Part shown: positions 45,603 through 54,803 of the stretch, in pieces
Numbering within the stretch: position 1 is the stretch's first letter
Layout: the number at the start of each line of letters is the position of its first letter
DNA from: Armatimonadota bacterium
Lineage (GTDB): Bacteria > Armatimonadota > HRBIN16
Length of the DNA: 64,000 bases
Assembly: GCA_026003195.1 (NCBI GenBank)
Contig: BPGU01000001.1
Span: 372,001-436,000, forward strand
Direction: 5' to 3'
Notes under the pieces: generated by a model
Seen by the model: only the letters and a program-made list of their open reading frames with translations
Database searches by the model: none
Told to the model about the DNA's origin: nothing
Program-made: the position numbers and the translations under genes

Positions 45603-47643
45603 ATGTCTTGCAAATCACGCTTTTCTACCCCCCCCCCTTATCGCCTGGGCAGTTTTAAGTCTGTGCTTGCTGTTGTCTCCCCTGCAAGCGCAAGACCTGC
45701 ACATCACCCTGCTCAACGGCGACTGCGACGGCGATAACGAAGTGACCCTCTTTGACTTCGGCATCGTGGTGAACGCCTTCGGTAGCACACCGGATGACCC
45801 CAACTGGGACCCTCGCGCTGACTTGGATGGTGATTTAGAAGTGACGCTGTTTGACTACGGCATCGTGGTGCGCAATTTCGGTGCAGTGGGTGCGGAGCCG
45901 TTTGACCCCGCGTTGCCTAGGCAGCCTGCACCGGAGGAAGGATATGCCATTAGCGGCGTAGTGGATCTTGAGGCATGGTTAGGGCAACCGCAGATGGTCC
46001 GGATCGAGGCGTTACGCGAAGACGCCCCTAACCAGATAGTCTACTGGATGGAAGCAATTGCCGGAGAACCGTTTGTGATGCGGTTACCACAATCGGGGTC
46101 GTGGACAATCCATGTCGCAGGCGTTCTGCATTTCCTGAGTTCTCAGGGATACTCCCAAATGGCTTACGAGCCGGGAACACCGATACGGCTTGTGCTGGTC
46201 GAACCCGCAAATGGTGACCAGTTCACGGATGGCAGGGCTAGCGGCTCTATAGAGATAGCGGTATACGTGGAGGACTATGATAATGTCATCTACCGTTCCG
46301 CAGACCGCACTATGGAGCTCAGGAATCGAGAGCGGGAACTCCCATCCAGTTTCAGAGCGGAATGGAGTATCCATCCCCAAAACGCTGGTAATCTTCAAGG
46401 GATGTCTTTCGTTACTTCGGACGGCAAATTGATGGCTTATTACTCACCGCGTACTCTGGCTCCGGGTGAGCAGGAACCCTGTCCTGTCACCATCCGATGC
46501 ACTGTGCATGACGAAAACCCCGATGTGTCCCGCCGCGACCCGCCTCAGGAACTCGATTTTACTATCTATCTCGTAAGCCATTCAACTATCGGCTCGATAA
46601 GTATTCGCTCCATAACCAGCGGTGGCGAAGCAGTTTCCTCCGCAATTACTTCGGGTTGGAGAGAAGCCGACAGGATTCAGCTTCAGGTCAGCATGAATCT
46701 GCGGGTAGCTGCGAATTGGCACCTAAAAGAAACCACATGCACAACGCCTTGGGGCAGTGGTACCTCGCTTCCCTACACCACGGTTACCATCTCAACCGAT
46801 GAGGAGCACAGACGATTCACTTACAGTGTGGAAGCTGTGTTCGGGTGGACCGGTCCTCCTACCAACCCCCCTGTGCCTGAGCGGCGGGACCGGAAAGCAC
46901 GCACTCGCATTCTGGCTTTTGACAAGCTCCGCCGTGACGAGTGGGCGTCCACAGAGCGTGGTATCTCGGGGGGAGTGTATGATCCCTCCAACTGGTTTGA
47001 TGACCGTCCGGGGCATTGGGGAAACGTCATTCCTCGCTTTAACGAAAGGGGTACCGGAGGGGTAGGCTGGTATTATGTTGTCAACTTTGCCCCTCGCCCG
47101 TTTGGCTCCGTTCCCAATGCCTTGGCTGTGTTCGATTGGGCAGGGGTATTTGCCCCACCCGGACATCAGTACGAGCAAGAGTACCGAGGAAAAGTGTACA
47201 TTTTCGAGCATCCAACGGTTACCCTCTATACGGACGCCAATCCGGTAAGAAGCCAATACGGGGTGTTGGCGGGAGGCATCGACAGAGTTGCTAACGCAGT
47301 TACACATGAACTAGCTCATCGGGACCTGTGGCTACAGGCGTACAACTGGGCAGGCTTCAGCGAAATAGAGATCGGCGGCCCGGGGTACTGGTTCCCAGCA
47401 AATGCTCCGTGGGATGCAGATGGGGATTCTGTAGCGGACTTCTACGAGCAGCTACATAGTGGGGATTTTCACTTCAGCCCGAATAGCCCCTATGCGGTGG
47501 AGCGCTGGTGGACAGGCAATCCCAACGCATCTGAGCAAACAGACATTGAAATGCACGCACGTCTGTGGGGAGAGTGGCCAGGATATACAGTGGGCAGCCT
47601 GGACACTCAAGATTGGTCTGCCGGAGGCAGGCAGGACTACTGA
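45603..47643 (+). CDS. Secreted dockerin-like repeat and HExxH protein, split by a ten-C tract
   Basis: The natural start is ATG 45603, nine bases after GGGAGG. From there the frame is closed at 45737. Downstream of a run of ten Cs (45628-45637) the next frame holds the rest of a signal peptide (LIAWAVLSLCLLLSPLQAQ) and the whole mature protein. Nine Cs would restore one frame. The mature N-terminus has two dockerin/EF-hand-like repeats (GDCDGDNEVTLFDFGIVV and DLDGDLEVTLFDYGIVV). A central region of beta-rich sequence follows. Near the C-terminus is a zincin motif HELAH at 47305-47319, then DADGDSVADFYE. No peptidase family is assigned. The only in-frame start after the tract is TTG 45667, without a ribosome binding site. 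Confidence 0.75.
45628..45637 (+). repeat. Ten-C homopolymer inside a signal-peptide coding region
   Basis: Ten consecutive Cs separate the start codon frame from the frame of the mature protein. Loss of one base restores the gene. This is the layout of a slippage-prone contingency tract, but it is also a place where assembly errors occur. Confidence 0.85.
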
Positions 47644-47678
47644 TTGCTCACTCTTCACCTAACGGGAGGTGACGGGAC

Positions 47679-49079
47679 ATGATGCACAAACTATCTACGT
47701 TCGCTGTGGTGTTCGCCCTGATGGCGACGGCGAGCGCGCAGGTTACCCCAAACCCGCGTGCGAAGGCAGGTCCCGTGTTGCTTCAAAACCCTCCGCCTCC
47801 GGAGCTTGTCGAGATGTGGAGGGTGTCGCAGAAGAGCCCACTCGCACTCACCGTATATCTGGACGACGATGCCTGTCGTGCCAAGCTGAAGGGCAAGGCG
47901 CATACACTTATCCTGCAAGGCAGCGGGCAGGTGTCTGAAGAGGAGTACCTGCACGAGCTCTGCCAGTGGTATGCTGTGGAACGACTGGGCGACGTGGGAG
48001 GAGAAGATGCTATCCCGCATCTGGAGCGGTATGCTGCGCTGCGCCAGTCCCAAGGAGATGAGGACAAAGCGTTCGCGGCGAGGCTGGCTATCGAGCGCAT
48101 CCGTTTGCGGCTGAACGGACAGGAAGCGTACAAACGGGCGATGCTGGAGTGGATACAAATCCCGGACCCACCACACGACGCTCCGTATGAGGAGCGGAAG
48201 AAGGTATACTGGCGCATCATTAGTGGGGCACGTGCGCTGGGCATCATCGGGGCGAAGGAGGCGGTACCCCTTCTGGTAGACCGTTACCAGCGCAGTATCG
48301 GCGGACGCTTCCCCGAAGACTTCTTCCTGATACGCCCTCTGGCGCGCCTGGGCGACAGTCGCTCGCTTCCTGTGCTGAGCTGGGCAATCAGGAACTTTGT
48401 AGGCTATACGCAGGCGCAGAGGCTGCCCTTAGAGCCGGATGAGCCAGATGTGGTCTGGGCGTATTGGCAGATACGCACACAGGGGATGAGCGCACGAGAG
48501 GCGGCGCGTGAGGTGCTGAAAGCCGCTGAGGCAGGAGAGGGCAATCTACGCGGTCAAAACTTCCTGCCATATCTGGGCAAGGAAGCGGTGCCGGAGCTGG
48601 TTGCTGCGCTAGAGCGGGCTCTGGAGAGCGGCGGCTCCACCTACACTCCATTTGTTGCTATCCTTGCGCTCAGGCAGATGGGAGCAGTGGAAGCAGCTCC
48701 TGTTTTGCGTGCCCTGCTGGAGCGCAGTGCATATCCTGACATCCGCGCGGCGGCTGCATACACGCTGGGTGTTGTTCGGGATAAGGAGGCAATCCCTCTG
48801 TTGCTTCAGGCAGCTCAGCGCGAGGAACTGGGCGTACGTCAGAGTGCTATCCGGGCACTAAGCGACTTGCGTACCCCCGACGCCGAGCTGGTAATGCTGA
48901 AACTGCTGCAGGAAGACCCCGATCCCAACATTCGCGTTGTGGCTGCCGAAGCGATGGCAAGGGTCGGTACTGCCAGCTCCATCCCCGTGCTGGAAAGCCT
49001 GCTGAATACCGAAAAGGTACCCGGGGTGATTGGTGCCATCAGAACCTCACTGGCAAAGCTGAAAACGGTGAGCAGGTAA
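47679..49079 (+). CDS. Exported HEAT-repeat protein
   Basis: The 466-residue product has a signal peptide (MMHKLSTFAVVFALMATASA). Its second half consists of HEAT/PBS-lyase-like repeats, for example AVPLLVDRYQ, SAYPDIRAAAAYTLGVVRD, GVRQSAIRALSDLRTPDAEL and DPNIRVVAAEAMARVGTA. Such repeats are protein-protein scaffolds. Function is unknown. It follows the dockerin-like protein gene by 35 nt with GGGAGGTGACGGG upstream, so the two may be transcribed together and act in the same exported complex. Confidence 0.8.
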   Translation: MMHKLSTFAVVFALMATASAQVTPNPRAKAGPVLLQNPPPPELVEMWRVSQKSPLALTVYLDDDACRAKLKGKAHTLILQGSGQVSEEEYLHELCQWYAVERLGDVGGEDAIPHLERYAALRQSQGDEDKAFAARLAIERIRLRLNGQEAYKRAMLEWIQIPDPPHDAPYEERKKVYWRIISGARALGIIGAKEAVPLLVDRYQRSIGGRFPEDFFLIRPLARLGDSRSLPVLSWAIRNFVGYTQAQRLPLEPDEPDVVWAYWQIRTQGMSAREAAREVLKAAEAGEGNLRGQNFLPYLGKEAVPELVAALERALESGGSTYTPFVAILALRQMGAVEAAPVLRALLERSAYPDIRAAAAYTLGVVRDKEAIPLLLQAAQREELGVRQSAIRALSDLRTPDAELVMLKLLQEDPDPNIRVVAAEAMARVGTASSIPVLESLLNTEKVPGVIGAIRTSLAKLKTVSR

Positions 49080-49143
49080 GTGACAAACTCTTTTCCAGTG
49101 CATAGTGGGAACAATTCTGTTGGCAAATCATGGTGAAAATAGC

Positions 49144-49202
49144 AAACCCCACCCCCTTCTCCTCCCCCTTCTGAAAGGAGAGGGGGTAGGGGGTGAGGTT
49201 TC
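49144..49202. terminator. Long inverted repeat between convergent genes
   Basis: A C-rich arm (from 49144) and a G-rich arm (to 49202) are imperfect complements around TTCTGAAAGG and are flanked by AAACCCC and GAGGTTT. The repeat lies between the convergent HEAT protein and cytochrome genes. It is probably a bidirectional terminator and looks like a dispersed intergenic repeat. Confidence 0.65.
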
Positions 49203-49219
49203 TTCCACGTTGGCAACCG

Positions 49220-50695
49220 CTACTCAGCGCCCCGGTGGTGCGCTTCCTTCATCCTTTGCAGGTCCGCCTCCAGAATAGCACGCCGTGTGGCAGGCGACAG
49301 GTTCGCTGAGCGTGAGCCCGCTCCTACTCCCAGCCTGTCCAGGTTGGCGTTGGCGACCTCCAGCAGGTAACGGGTGTAAGCCGGGTTGTGTATGCCCATG
49401 CTCTTGTCGTTCAGGATGAAGCGGTAGTTATGTCGCGCTCGCTTGACCTCGATAGGCACTGACGCCTGGTTCGGCGGAGTCTTGCCAAGAGCCTGGATGT
49501 AGGAGGTATAGTCCCACAGGTCAGGGTCTCCAAACTGTTCCTGCGCCCATGCCTGCAGGCGCGAGCGTAGCGCCAGCAGCCCCTGCTCGACCTGGCTCTT
49601 GGTGGCTTGAGCGCGTGCTGCCGCATCCGCCGCCGTATGGCACGGCGAACAACCTGTGTCATAGCTCACGGTAAAGGTGTGACGGGCGTTCGCCACGTGG
49701 CAGTGCGAGCACTGTCCGGGTGCGGTCGCATGAGCGGTGTTACGTACCAGGGGACCGGACTGTTCTTCCACACCAGTGATGCCCATGAGCATGTTGTACT
49801 GGTTGCTGTAGTGGAAGTTCACGCGAGCGGTACCTGCGTTCAGTGACGCATCGGACGGGTTGCCGCCACGCCCATTATGGCACGAGGCGCATATCTGGTT
49901 GAAGGTGGTATGCTGTTTGGCTGGAGCGCCCGGCGCCACGTCAGTGGTATCGGTGTTCAGCACGGCGCGTCGCAGCTGCACCTCCTTGCCCTGCCAGGTC
50001 AGGTTGCCCGTCTGGCGGTGCGGATCGTGGCAGGACACGCAGGATGCGCTTTCGTGGGTGGCGTGCGCAATTTCCACGATGGAGTCTGCACTCATCGCCT
50101 GGATGCCGGCATCGATGGCGTCTCGCGATTGCCCATAGGTGAGCTTGCTGTCCACCATCTGCGTGCGGAAGGGTGCACTGTGACAGCGGAAGCAGTTCTT
50201 ACCGTATACGTTCGGATTGGTCTCCGCCTCCTCGATAACAGTCTCTACCGCTCCTGCATGTCCCGACTGTTCGTACTGCGCGGCGATAGTGCCGTGGCAT
50301 TGCGCACAGACCACCGAGCTCGCGACATTTGGATAGGTGAGGATGTTCTCCTTAAGCGGAGCCTCTACATGCTTGCTGCCCGGACCGTGGCACTGCTCGC
50401 AACCCACGTTCACTTGCGCGTGTTTGGTTTTTGCCCAGGCAACGGCCACCGGTTCTGCACCTGTTTGCCGACTACCTGCGCCGTGACACCCCAGGCACTG
50501 TTCAGAGCCTACGTAGCTGGCGTCCTTCTGCGCCGCAGGCAGCAGCTCAGTGAAGCGGGAGGAAGGAGACGGCGTTCCGGTGCCGGGCGGCTGTATTAAC
50601 GGACCACCCCCGCCTCCGCATCCCCCCAGCGCCACTACCGCAACCGCCAGCGCCAGCGAGACGCTCGCCAGCCCAAGAATGCGTTTTCTGTGCAT
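49220..50695 (-). CDS. Octahaem c-type cytochrome lipoprotein
   Basis: This 491-residue electron carrier has a signal peptide with lipobox LGGC at about residue 25, followed by a Gly/Pro linker, so it is probably anchored in the outer membrane. Eight CxxCH haem motifs occur in order: CLGCH, CEQCH, CAQCH, CFRCH, CVSCH, CASCH, CSHCH and CSPCH. Histidines between them could serve as distal ligands. The last 130 residues contain no haem motif and look helical. It is the last gene of the minus-strand porin-cytochrome operon, 30 nt after its neighbour. It could be the surface-exposed terminal reductase. Confidence 0.9.
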   Translation of the reverse strand: MHRKRILGLASVSLALAVAVVALGGCGGGGGPLIQPPGTGTPSPSSRFTELLPAAQKDASYVGSEQCLGCHGAGSRQTGAEPVAVAWAKTKHAQVNVGCEQCHGPGSKHVEAPLKENILTYPNVASSVVCAQCHGTIAAQYEQSGHAGAVETVIEEAETNPNVYGKNCFRCHSAPFRTQMVDSKLTYGQSRDAIDAGIQAMSADSIVEIAHATHESASCVSCHDPHRQTGNLTWQGKEVQLRRAVLNTDTTDVAPGAPAKQHTTFNQICASCHNGRGGNPSDASLNAGTARVNFHYSNQYNMLMGITGVEEQSGPLVRNTAHATAPGQCSHCHVANARHTFTVSYDTGCSPCHTAADAAARAQATKSQVEQGLLALRSRLQAWAQEQFGDPDLWDYTSYIQALGKTPPNQASVPIEVKRARHNYRFILNDKSMGIHNPAYTRYLLEVANANLDRLGVGAGSRSANLSPATRRAILEADLQRMKEAHHRGAE

Positions 50696-50725
50696 ATACC
50701 TGACCTCCTTTACGATGCACAGTTT

Positions 50726-51835
50726 TTACGGTGAGGGGTACGGTTGAGACAGTTTCCGTAACTGCTCGTTTGTTAAAGGTTCGGCGTACAGCATCTGTTT
50801 CAAATCTGCTCCAGACTCCAGGAACACCCACTTGGTGGGGTCGGTGGTGGGTGATGTGGGGTCACCCGTGTAATCCACAAAGTCCACCTGAAACGCCGTC
50901 TGCCAGTCTGGAGGCACAGGGACTATACCCTTGGTGTTGACAATCTTGGAACCGTCCCACCGGGTAAGGGTGATTTTGCCGGTCTGGTTGTACTCGCGAA
51001 TGACCGCGTTGTCGTGGCAGTCTTCGCATTTGCGGGCGTTCTTGGCGATGGTGTGCGCACGGTAAGGCGCCACCACCAGGATGGTTTTGTCGTTGTAGTT
51101 CAGGGTCATGATGGTGCCAGAATACACCTTGCCGGTGCTCTTCCGACGCAGCAGCAGCATGTAATCCTTGAGCAGGGTGTGCGGTCGTTTCACCTTGCCC
51201 TGAATCTCACTCTGCAGATGGCAGTTATAGCAGGACACAATGGACTGGGTGTGGCATGCCAGGCAGTCTACATCGTTTTTATGGATGTTGTGCGCTTGAT
51301 TGTCAGCCAGCGACCGATGGCAGTGCTCACACCTTATCTTGACCGCACCTTCATCCAGCCAGGAGGCATACTGCTTGCCATCGCCGTGTACATCTTCCAG
51401 GGTGTGGCAGCTCATGCAGCGAAAGCCCTTTGCCCGGTGAGCGTCGCTGTAGAGCGCCATCTCACGCGCCTGCCGGCTGTGGCACTTCAGGCAGATCTGG
51501 TCGCTGACGGGCGAACCGGGGCTGGTATGACAGTCGTCACAGCCGGGCTGGTATGTGGCGGTGTCGATAGGCGTTCCATCTGCCTTGGTGCCGGGATGGC
51601 ACTTCATACATCCTTCAGGAACAGGGATGTTGGTGAGCGTTTCGAAACCGCCGTTGGCTTTGCTGTACCATGTGACTTTGCCCGCTCGGGTGGCGTGCAG
51701 GCTGGTGCGGAAAGCTTCTTCAATGGATACGGTGCTGACTTTTGTCGATTCGCCGCCACATCCGTACAGCAGCAAGACGGCAGCAACAACGGCGCCGCTG
51801 AAACTTGCGAACGTGAGACGTTTCATGTTTCTCAT
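50726..51835 (-). CDS. Second octahaem c-type cytochrome lipoprotein
   Basis: This 369-residue protein has a lipobox-type signal (VAAVLLLYGCGG). Eight haem motifs are CMKCH, CDDCH, CLKCH, CMSCH, CEHCH, CLACH, CYNCH and CEDCH. The C-terminal 100 residues lack haems. AGGAGG lies eight bases before the ATG on the minus strand. The gene follows the porin gene by 31 nt. Order and features fit an outer-membrane or periplasmic partner of the conduit. Confidence 0.9.
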   Translation of the reverse strand: MRNMKRLTFASFSGAVVAAVLLLYGCGGESTKVSTVSIEEAFRTSLHATRAGKVTWYSKANGGFETLTNIPVPEGCMKCHPGTKADGTPIDTATYQPGCDDCHTSPGSPVSDQICLKCHSRQAREMALYSDAHRAKGFRCMSCHTLEDVHGDGKQYASWLDEGAVKIRCEHCHRSLADNQAHNIHKNDVDCLACHTQSIVSCYNCHLQSEIQGKVKRPHTLLKDYMLLLRRKSTGKVYSGTIMTLNYNDKTILVVAPYRAHTIAKNARKCEDCHDNAVIREYNQTGKITLTRWDGSKIVNTKGIVPVPPDWQTAFQVDFVDYTGDPTSPTTDPTKWVFLESGADLKQMLYAEPLTNEQLRKLSQPYPSP

Positions 51836-51866
51836 GGTCTGTACCTCCTTCGGCTTTCCACAGGGA

Positions 51867-53573
51867 CTAGAATCGTCCGCTGAGTGACAGCATCACTAGA
51901 TGCGTATCGTAATCCATCAGGCTGACCACCTCATCACGATAGCTCCACGGCGCGATGGTCAGCGTCAGTTCGTAGTCCGAAGGCAAGCGGTAGCTGATGT
52001 TTGCCGTAAAGAACCGCCCTTCGGTATTGCCGTCCCGCAGTAACAGCGGGTTGTCGTTATCGGTGACGAAGTTGGTGTAGCTCGCGCTGATGGTGGCGCG
52101 GCTATTGATGTTCCAGTTGAACCCGATGGTACTGACCCGGCTATTGGGCACGAAATGGTCCAGCGTGGGCGATTGCGTCACTTCGCTACGCGCTGTCCAC
52201 ACTTCGGAGGAATACTCCGCAAACAGGCTGAGGTCGTCTCTGGGCGTCCACGTGCCCCCCAGGGTCACGCCGTTCAGGTTGAGCGCAACCGCCCGCACCC
52301 CGTTGGACCATCGTCGGTAGGTATAGGTGACGTAGCCGTTCCAGACGGTAGTGCCTCCGTCCAGCTTCACCTGCGCGAACCTTCTGTTGTCCCAGTAAAG
52401 GGAGCGGGGGTCGGTAGTGAGCATGGTGGGCGGGTCGTTGAGATGCTCGTCCCAACCGCGCACCGTCAGACGCAGTTGCTTGCTGAGCCTGCCCCACAGT
52501 CTGCCCTCCACCGTCCACCAGCGCGGCACATCCACGAAAGTGTGGTCAGCGCGTACTCGCTCTGCCTCACGCTCGCGTACACCCACCTGCAGGTTCCACC
52601 GATTCCAGCGATGGATAAGCAGCGCACTGGTGCTACGGCGTTCCCGAACATAAGCGTTCTGCACCACCGGCAACGCTATCTGATCCCGTCGGAACGACAG
52701 AGCCAGCTCGGTGGATGTGTTCAGCGCAATGTCGTTCGCCAGCTGGAAGGTGTCCATGCGGCTGTTCGGGCGATCCTGCTGGCGCAGTTCCATGCGGGCA
52801 ACCGTGCCTTCCACAGCCAGCGCGGGATTGACCTCCCACAGATAGCGAGCATGCCATCGCTCCATGCCGGTGTCGGGGAAGGTGTTGGTGCGGTCAAAGT
52901 ATCGCCAGTCGGTGTAGCCGATGCTGACCTGCCCATTGCCCAGTTGCCCTTCTGCTACTGCGTCCCAGTAGCGGGTGTTCTGCAGCAAGGGTGTTCGTGG
53001 GGATTCCAGATAGTGGTTCTGCCCATCTTGGCGGTAGCGTACGAACACGGCGAAATCAGGGGTGATCGACTGCTTGACGAAAGATTCGGTCACGCTGCGT
53101 TCGCTGGTGGGCAGAACGTCGGGTACCGGTGTGATAAACCGGTTGCGGGTGGTCCACGCTTCGATGCGTGTGGTGCCGAACCCGAACGACAGGTTGCCTT
53201 CCAGCCGGTAGTCATCCTCTGTGGGGCTCCACAGTTGCAGGCGCAGGTTGTCGCCCGTACGCCAGAAGGGCGAGATGTAGCGCAGCTCGCGGATGAAACG
53301 GCTGTTCGGTGGAGTGGCGTACTGTCGAAACTTGGCGAGGCTGCCGCTCTCATTCCACCACGACCAGCCTAGGTCAATCGTCACGGGCTTGGGCGGGGGC
53401 GGTAGAGGTGCTTCCGGTGTTTCCGGTGGAGCCTCGGTTTCCTGTTCCGACGGTGGAGTGACCTGTGCGTGGGCGGGTGCAATCGTCCAGAAACAAGCAC
53501 ATCCTGCAACCAGCCCACCGACAAGTAGGGCATGCAGCAACCGGCGAGTGATGGCACACCATTTGTCATCCAT
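51867..53573 (-). CDS. Outer-membrane beta-barrel porin of a porin-cytochrome conduit
   Basis: The 568-residue product has a signal peptide ending near APAHAQ and a Pro/Glu-rich linker. After this comes about 480 residues of alternating hydrophobic and polar strands, ending in phenylalanine (MLSLSGRF), as outer-membrane barrels do. It lies between a decahaem and two octahaem cytochromes, the layout of MtrAB/PCC complexes, in which the barrel sheathes the decahaem protein across the membrane. No sequence motif of MtrB (such as its N-terminal CxxC) is seen, so homology to MtrB is only positional. I choose ATG 53573 after GGGGGAGG; an in-frame GTG lies three codons upstream. Confidence 0.82.
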   Translation of the reverse strand: MDDKWCAITRRLLHALLVGGLVAGCACFWTIAPAHAQVTPPSEQETEAPPETPEAPLPPPPKPVTIDLGWSWWNESGSLAKFRQYATPPNSRFIRELRYISPFWRTGDNLRLQLWSPTEDDYRLEGNLSFGFGTTRIEAWTTRNRFITPVPDVLPTSERSVTESFVKQSITPDFAVFVRYRQDGQNHYLESPRTPLLQNTRYWDAVAEGQLGNGQVSIGYTDWRYFDRTNTFPDTGMERWHARYLWEVNPALAVEGTVARMELRQQDRPNSRMDTFQLANDIALNTSTELALSFRRDQIALPVVQNAYVRERRSTSALLIHRWNRWNLQVGVREREAERVRADHTFVDVPRWWTVEGRLWGRLSKQLRLTVRGWDEHLNDPPTMLTTDPRSLYWDNRRFAQVKLDGGTTVWNGYVTYTYRRWSNGVRAVALNLNGVTLGGTWTPRDDLSLFAEYSSEVWTARSEVTQSPTLDHFVPNSRVSTIGFNWNINSRATISASYTNFVTDNDNPLLLRDGNTEGRFFTANISYRLPSDYELTLTIAPWSYRDEVVSLMDYDTHLVMLSLSGRF

Positions 53574-53588
53574 AGCTTTCACCTCCCC

Positions 53589-54578
53589 CTACGGGCGACG
53601 CAGCAGCGCGTCAGAGTGAGAACCATGTACAGCCACGTGGCAGCCTGCCATCCAGCAGGTACGCCCCGGATAGTGCGCAGCGGATTTGTCGGTATGGCAC
53701 TGAGTACACAACCCTCTGGAGAATGCATTGAGCAGCTTGGGGTTTTGCGAACCGTGTGCTCGATGGCATTCGGTGCATCCCTCTCCGCTCCATCCGGCAA
53801 CCGGGTCGTGCTCGTAGGTGAACGGTCCCGCTTTGTCGGGGTGACAGCTGACGCACATCTCTTTGATGGGACGGAAGCGTTTTTGCGCCGCCTTGCTGGG
53901 GTGCGCCTCATGACATTCGCTGCACTCCAGCCTGCGTTCGGGAACCGGATGGTGGAAGTTGAGTCGGAACTCATTCGCCTGACGCTGATGGCACTGACTG
54001 CACAGGATGGGATCGTCAAACTTCAACAGGCGACGAGGTTGCGGCTCCTTCTCTGTCTGCGGTGAACGCAGGCTTCCCAGGTTCATCAGCCCGCGTGCAG
54101 GAGGCTCTTTGTGCGGCTGCCAGTGAATCTGGTGGCACGCGGTGCAGGCGACGTCCGCCTTCCCGTGTTGGGTGCGATGCCATTGTGACAAGCGCATGGT
54201 GTCGGCATGGCAGCGCAGGCACATCGCCGCGATGTCCGCAGGCTTGGACTGGCTGTAGCTGAAGATTTTCGAGGGGTCCTCGAGGTGGGGGTTCGCCGGT
54301 CCATGACAGGCTTCGCATCCTTGCTTATCTATGGACAGTTTTGGGTTTCGCACAAAGGGAGCGTGTGGGGAACGATTGAAGTTATCGGCGTGCGGATAGT
54401 GACATCCTGCTTCAGCGCAGTCCTTCTCGCCCATATAATCATCGGGCGTCGCCTTAGCGAAGAGACTCAGCGGATAGGGAGGGTCCTTCTGCTGCCCCTT
54501 CTCCGCCACAACGGTCACCGCTGCTAACAATGCCAGCGCTACTGCGCTCAGAAAGATCCAGCGTTTCTGCACGTTCAC
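53589..54578 (-). CDS. Periplasmic decahaem cytochrome (MtrA/DmsE-like)
   Basis: The 329-residue product has a signal peptide and no lipobox. Ten haem-attachment motifs are present. Eight are CxxCH; the first (CAEAGCH) and the last (CWMAGCH) have four residues between the cysteines. Size and haem count match MtrA and DmsE, which carry electrons through the porin. The start is GTG 54578, six bases after GGGAGGAG. It is the first gene of the operon, 15 nt before the porin. Confidence 0.9.
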   Translation of the reverse strand: MNVQKRWIFLSAVALALLAAVTVVAEKGQQKDPPYPLSLFAKATPDDYMGEKDCAEAGCHYPHADNFNRSPHAPFVRNPKLSIDKQGCEACHGPANPHLEDPSKIFSYSQSKPADIAAMCLRCHADTMRLSQWHRTQHGKADVACTACHQIHWQPHKEPPARGLMNLGSLRSPQTEKEPQPRRLLKFDDPILCSQCHQRQANEFRLNFHHPVPERRLECSECHEAHPSKAAQKRFRPIKEMCVSCHPDKAGPFTYEHDPVAGWSGEGCTECHRAHGSQNPKLLNAFSRGLCTQCHTDKSAAHYPGRTCWMAGCHVAVHGSHSDALLRRP

Positions 54579-54683
54579 AGGAAGCTCCTCCCGAGAACAA
54601 AGGGTTTGTTGTACAGAGCGTGCACAATTGCTAGTGTTTCAAAACAAACTGAATATACTATAGTTTCTCAGTTCACTACTCTA

Positions 54684-54712
54684 AATATACAAAATAACAA
54701 TGTCTTTGTCAA
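54684..54712 (-). promoter_or_regulatory. Promoter of the porin-cytochrome operon
   Basis: On the minus strand TTGACA (54707-54712), a 17-bp spacer and TATATT (54684-54689). The leader of about 100 nt is AT-rich and contains the inverted repeat AACTGA/TCAGTT (54648-54673), a possible operator. Confidence 0.75.
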
Positions 54713-54803
54713 TGGGAATTATCTGTTTTTTTGAGTAAAACCTTTCGTGCTCTCCTTTCTTTTTCCTGCATCGGCAGGAAAAATCCTTTTGTTCCTGTTC
54801 GGA

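Noticed and set aside
54648-54673. AACTGA/TCAGTT dyad as a proven operator
   Set aside because: Only six-base arms match and the 15-bp centre is not symmetric; kept only as a remark on the promoter.
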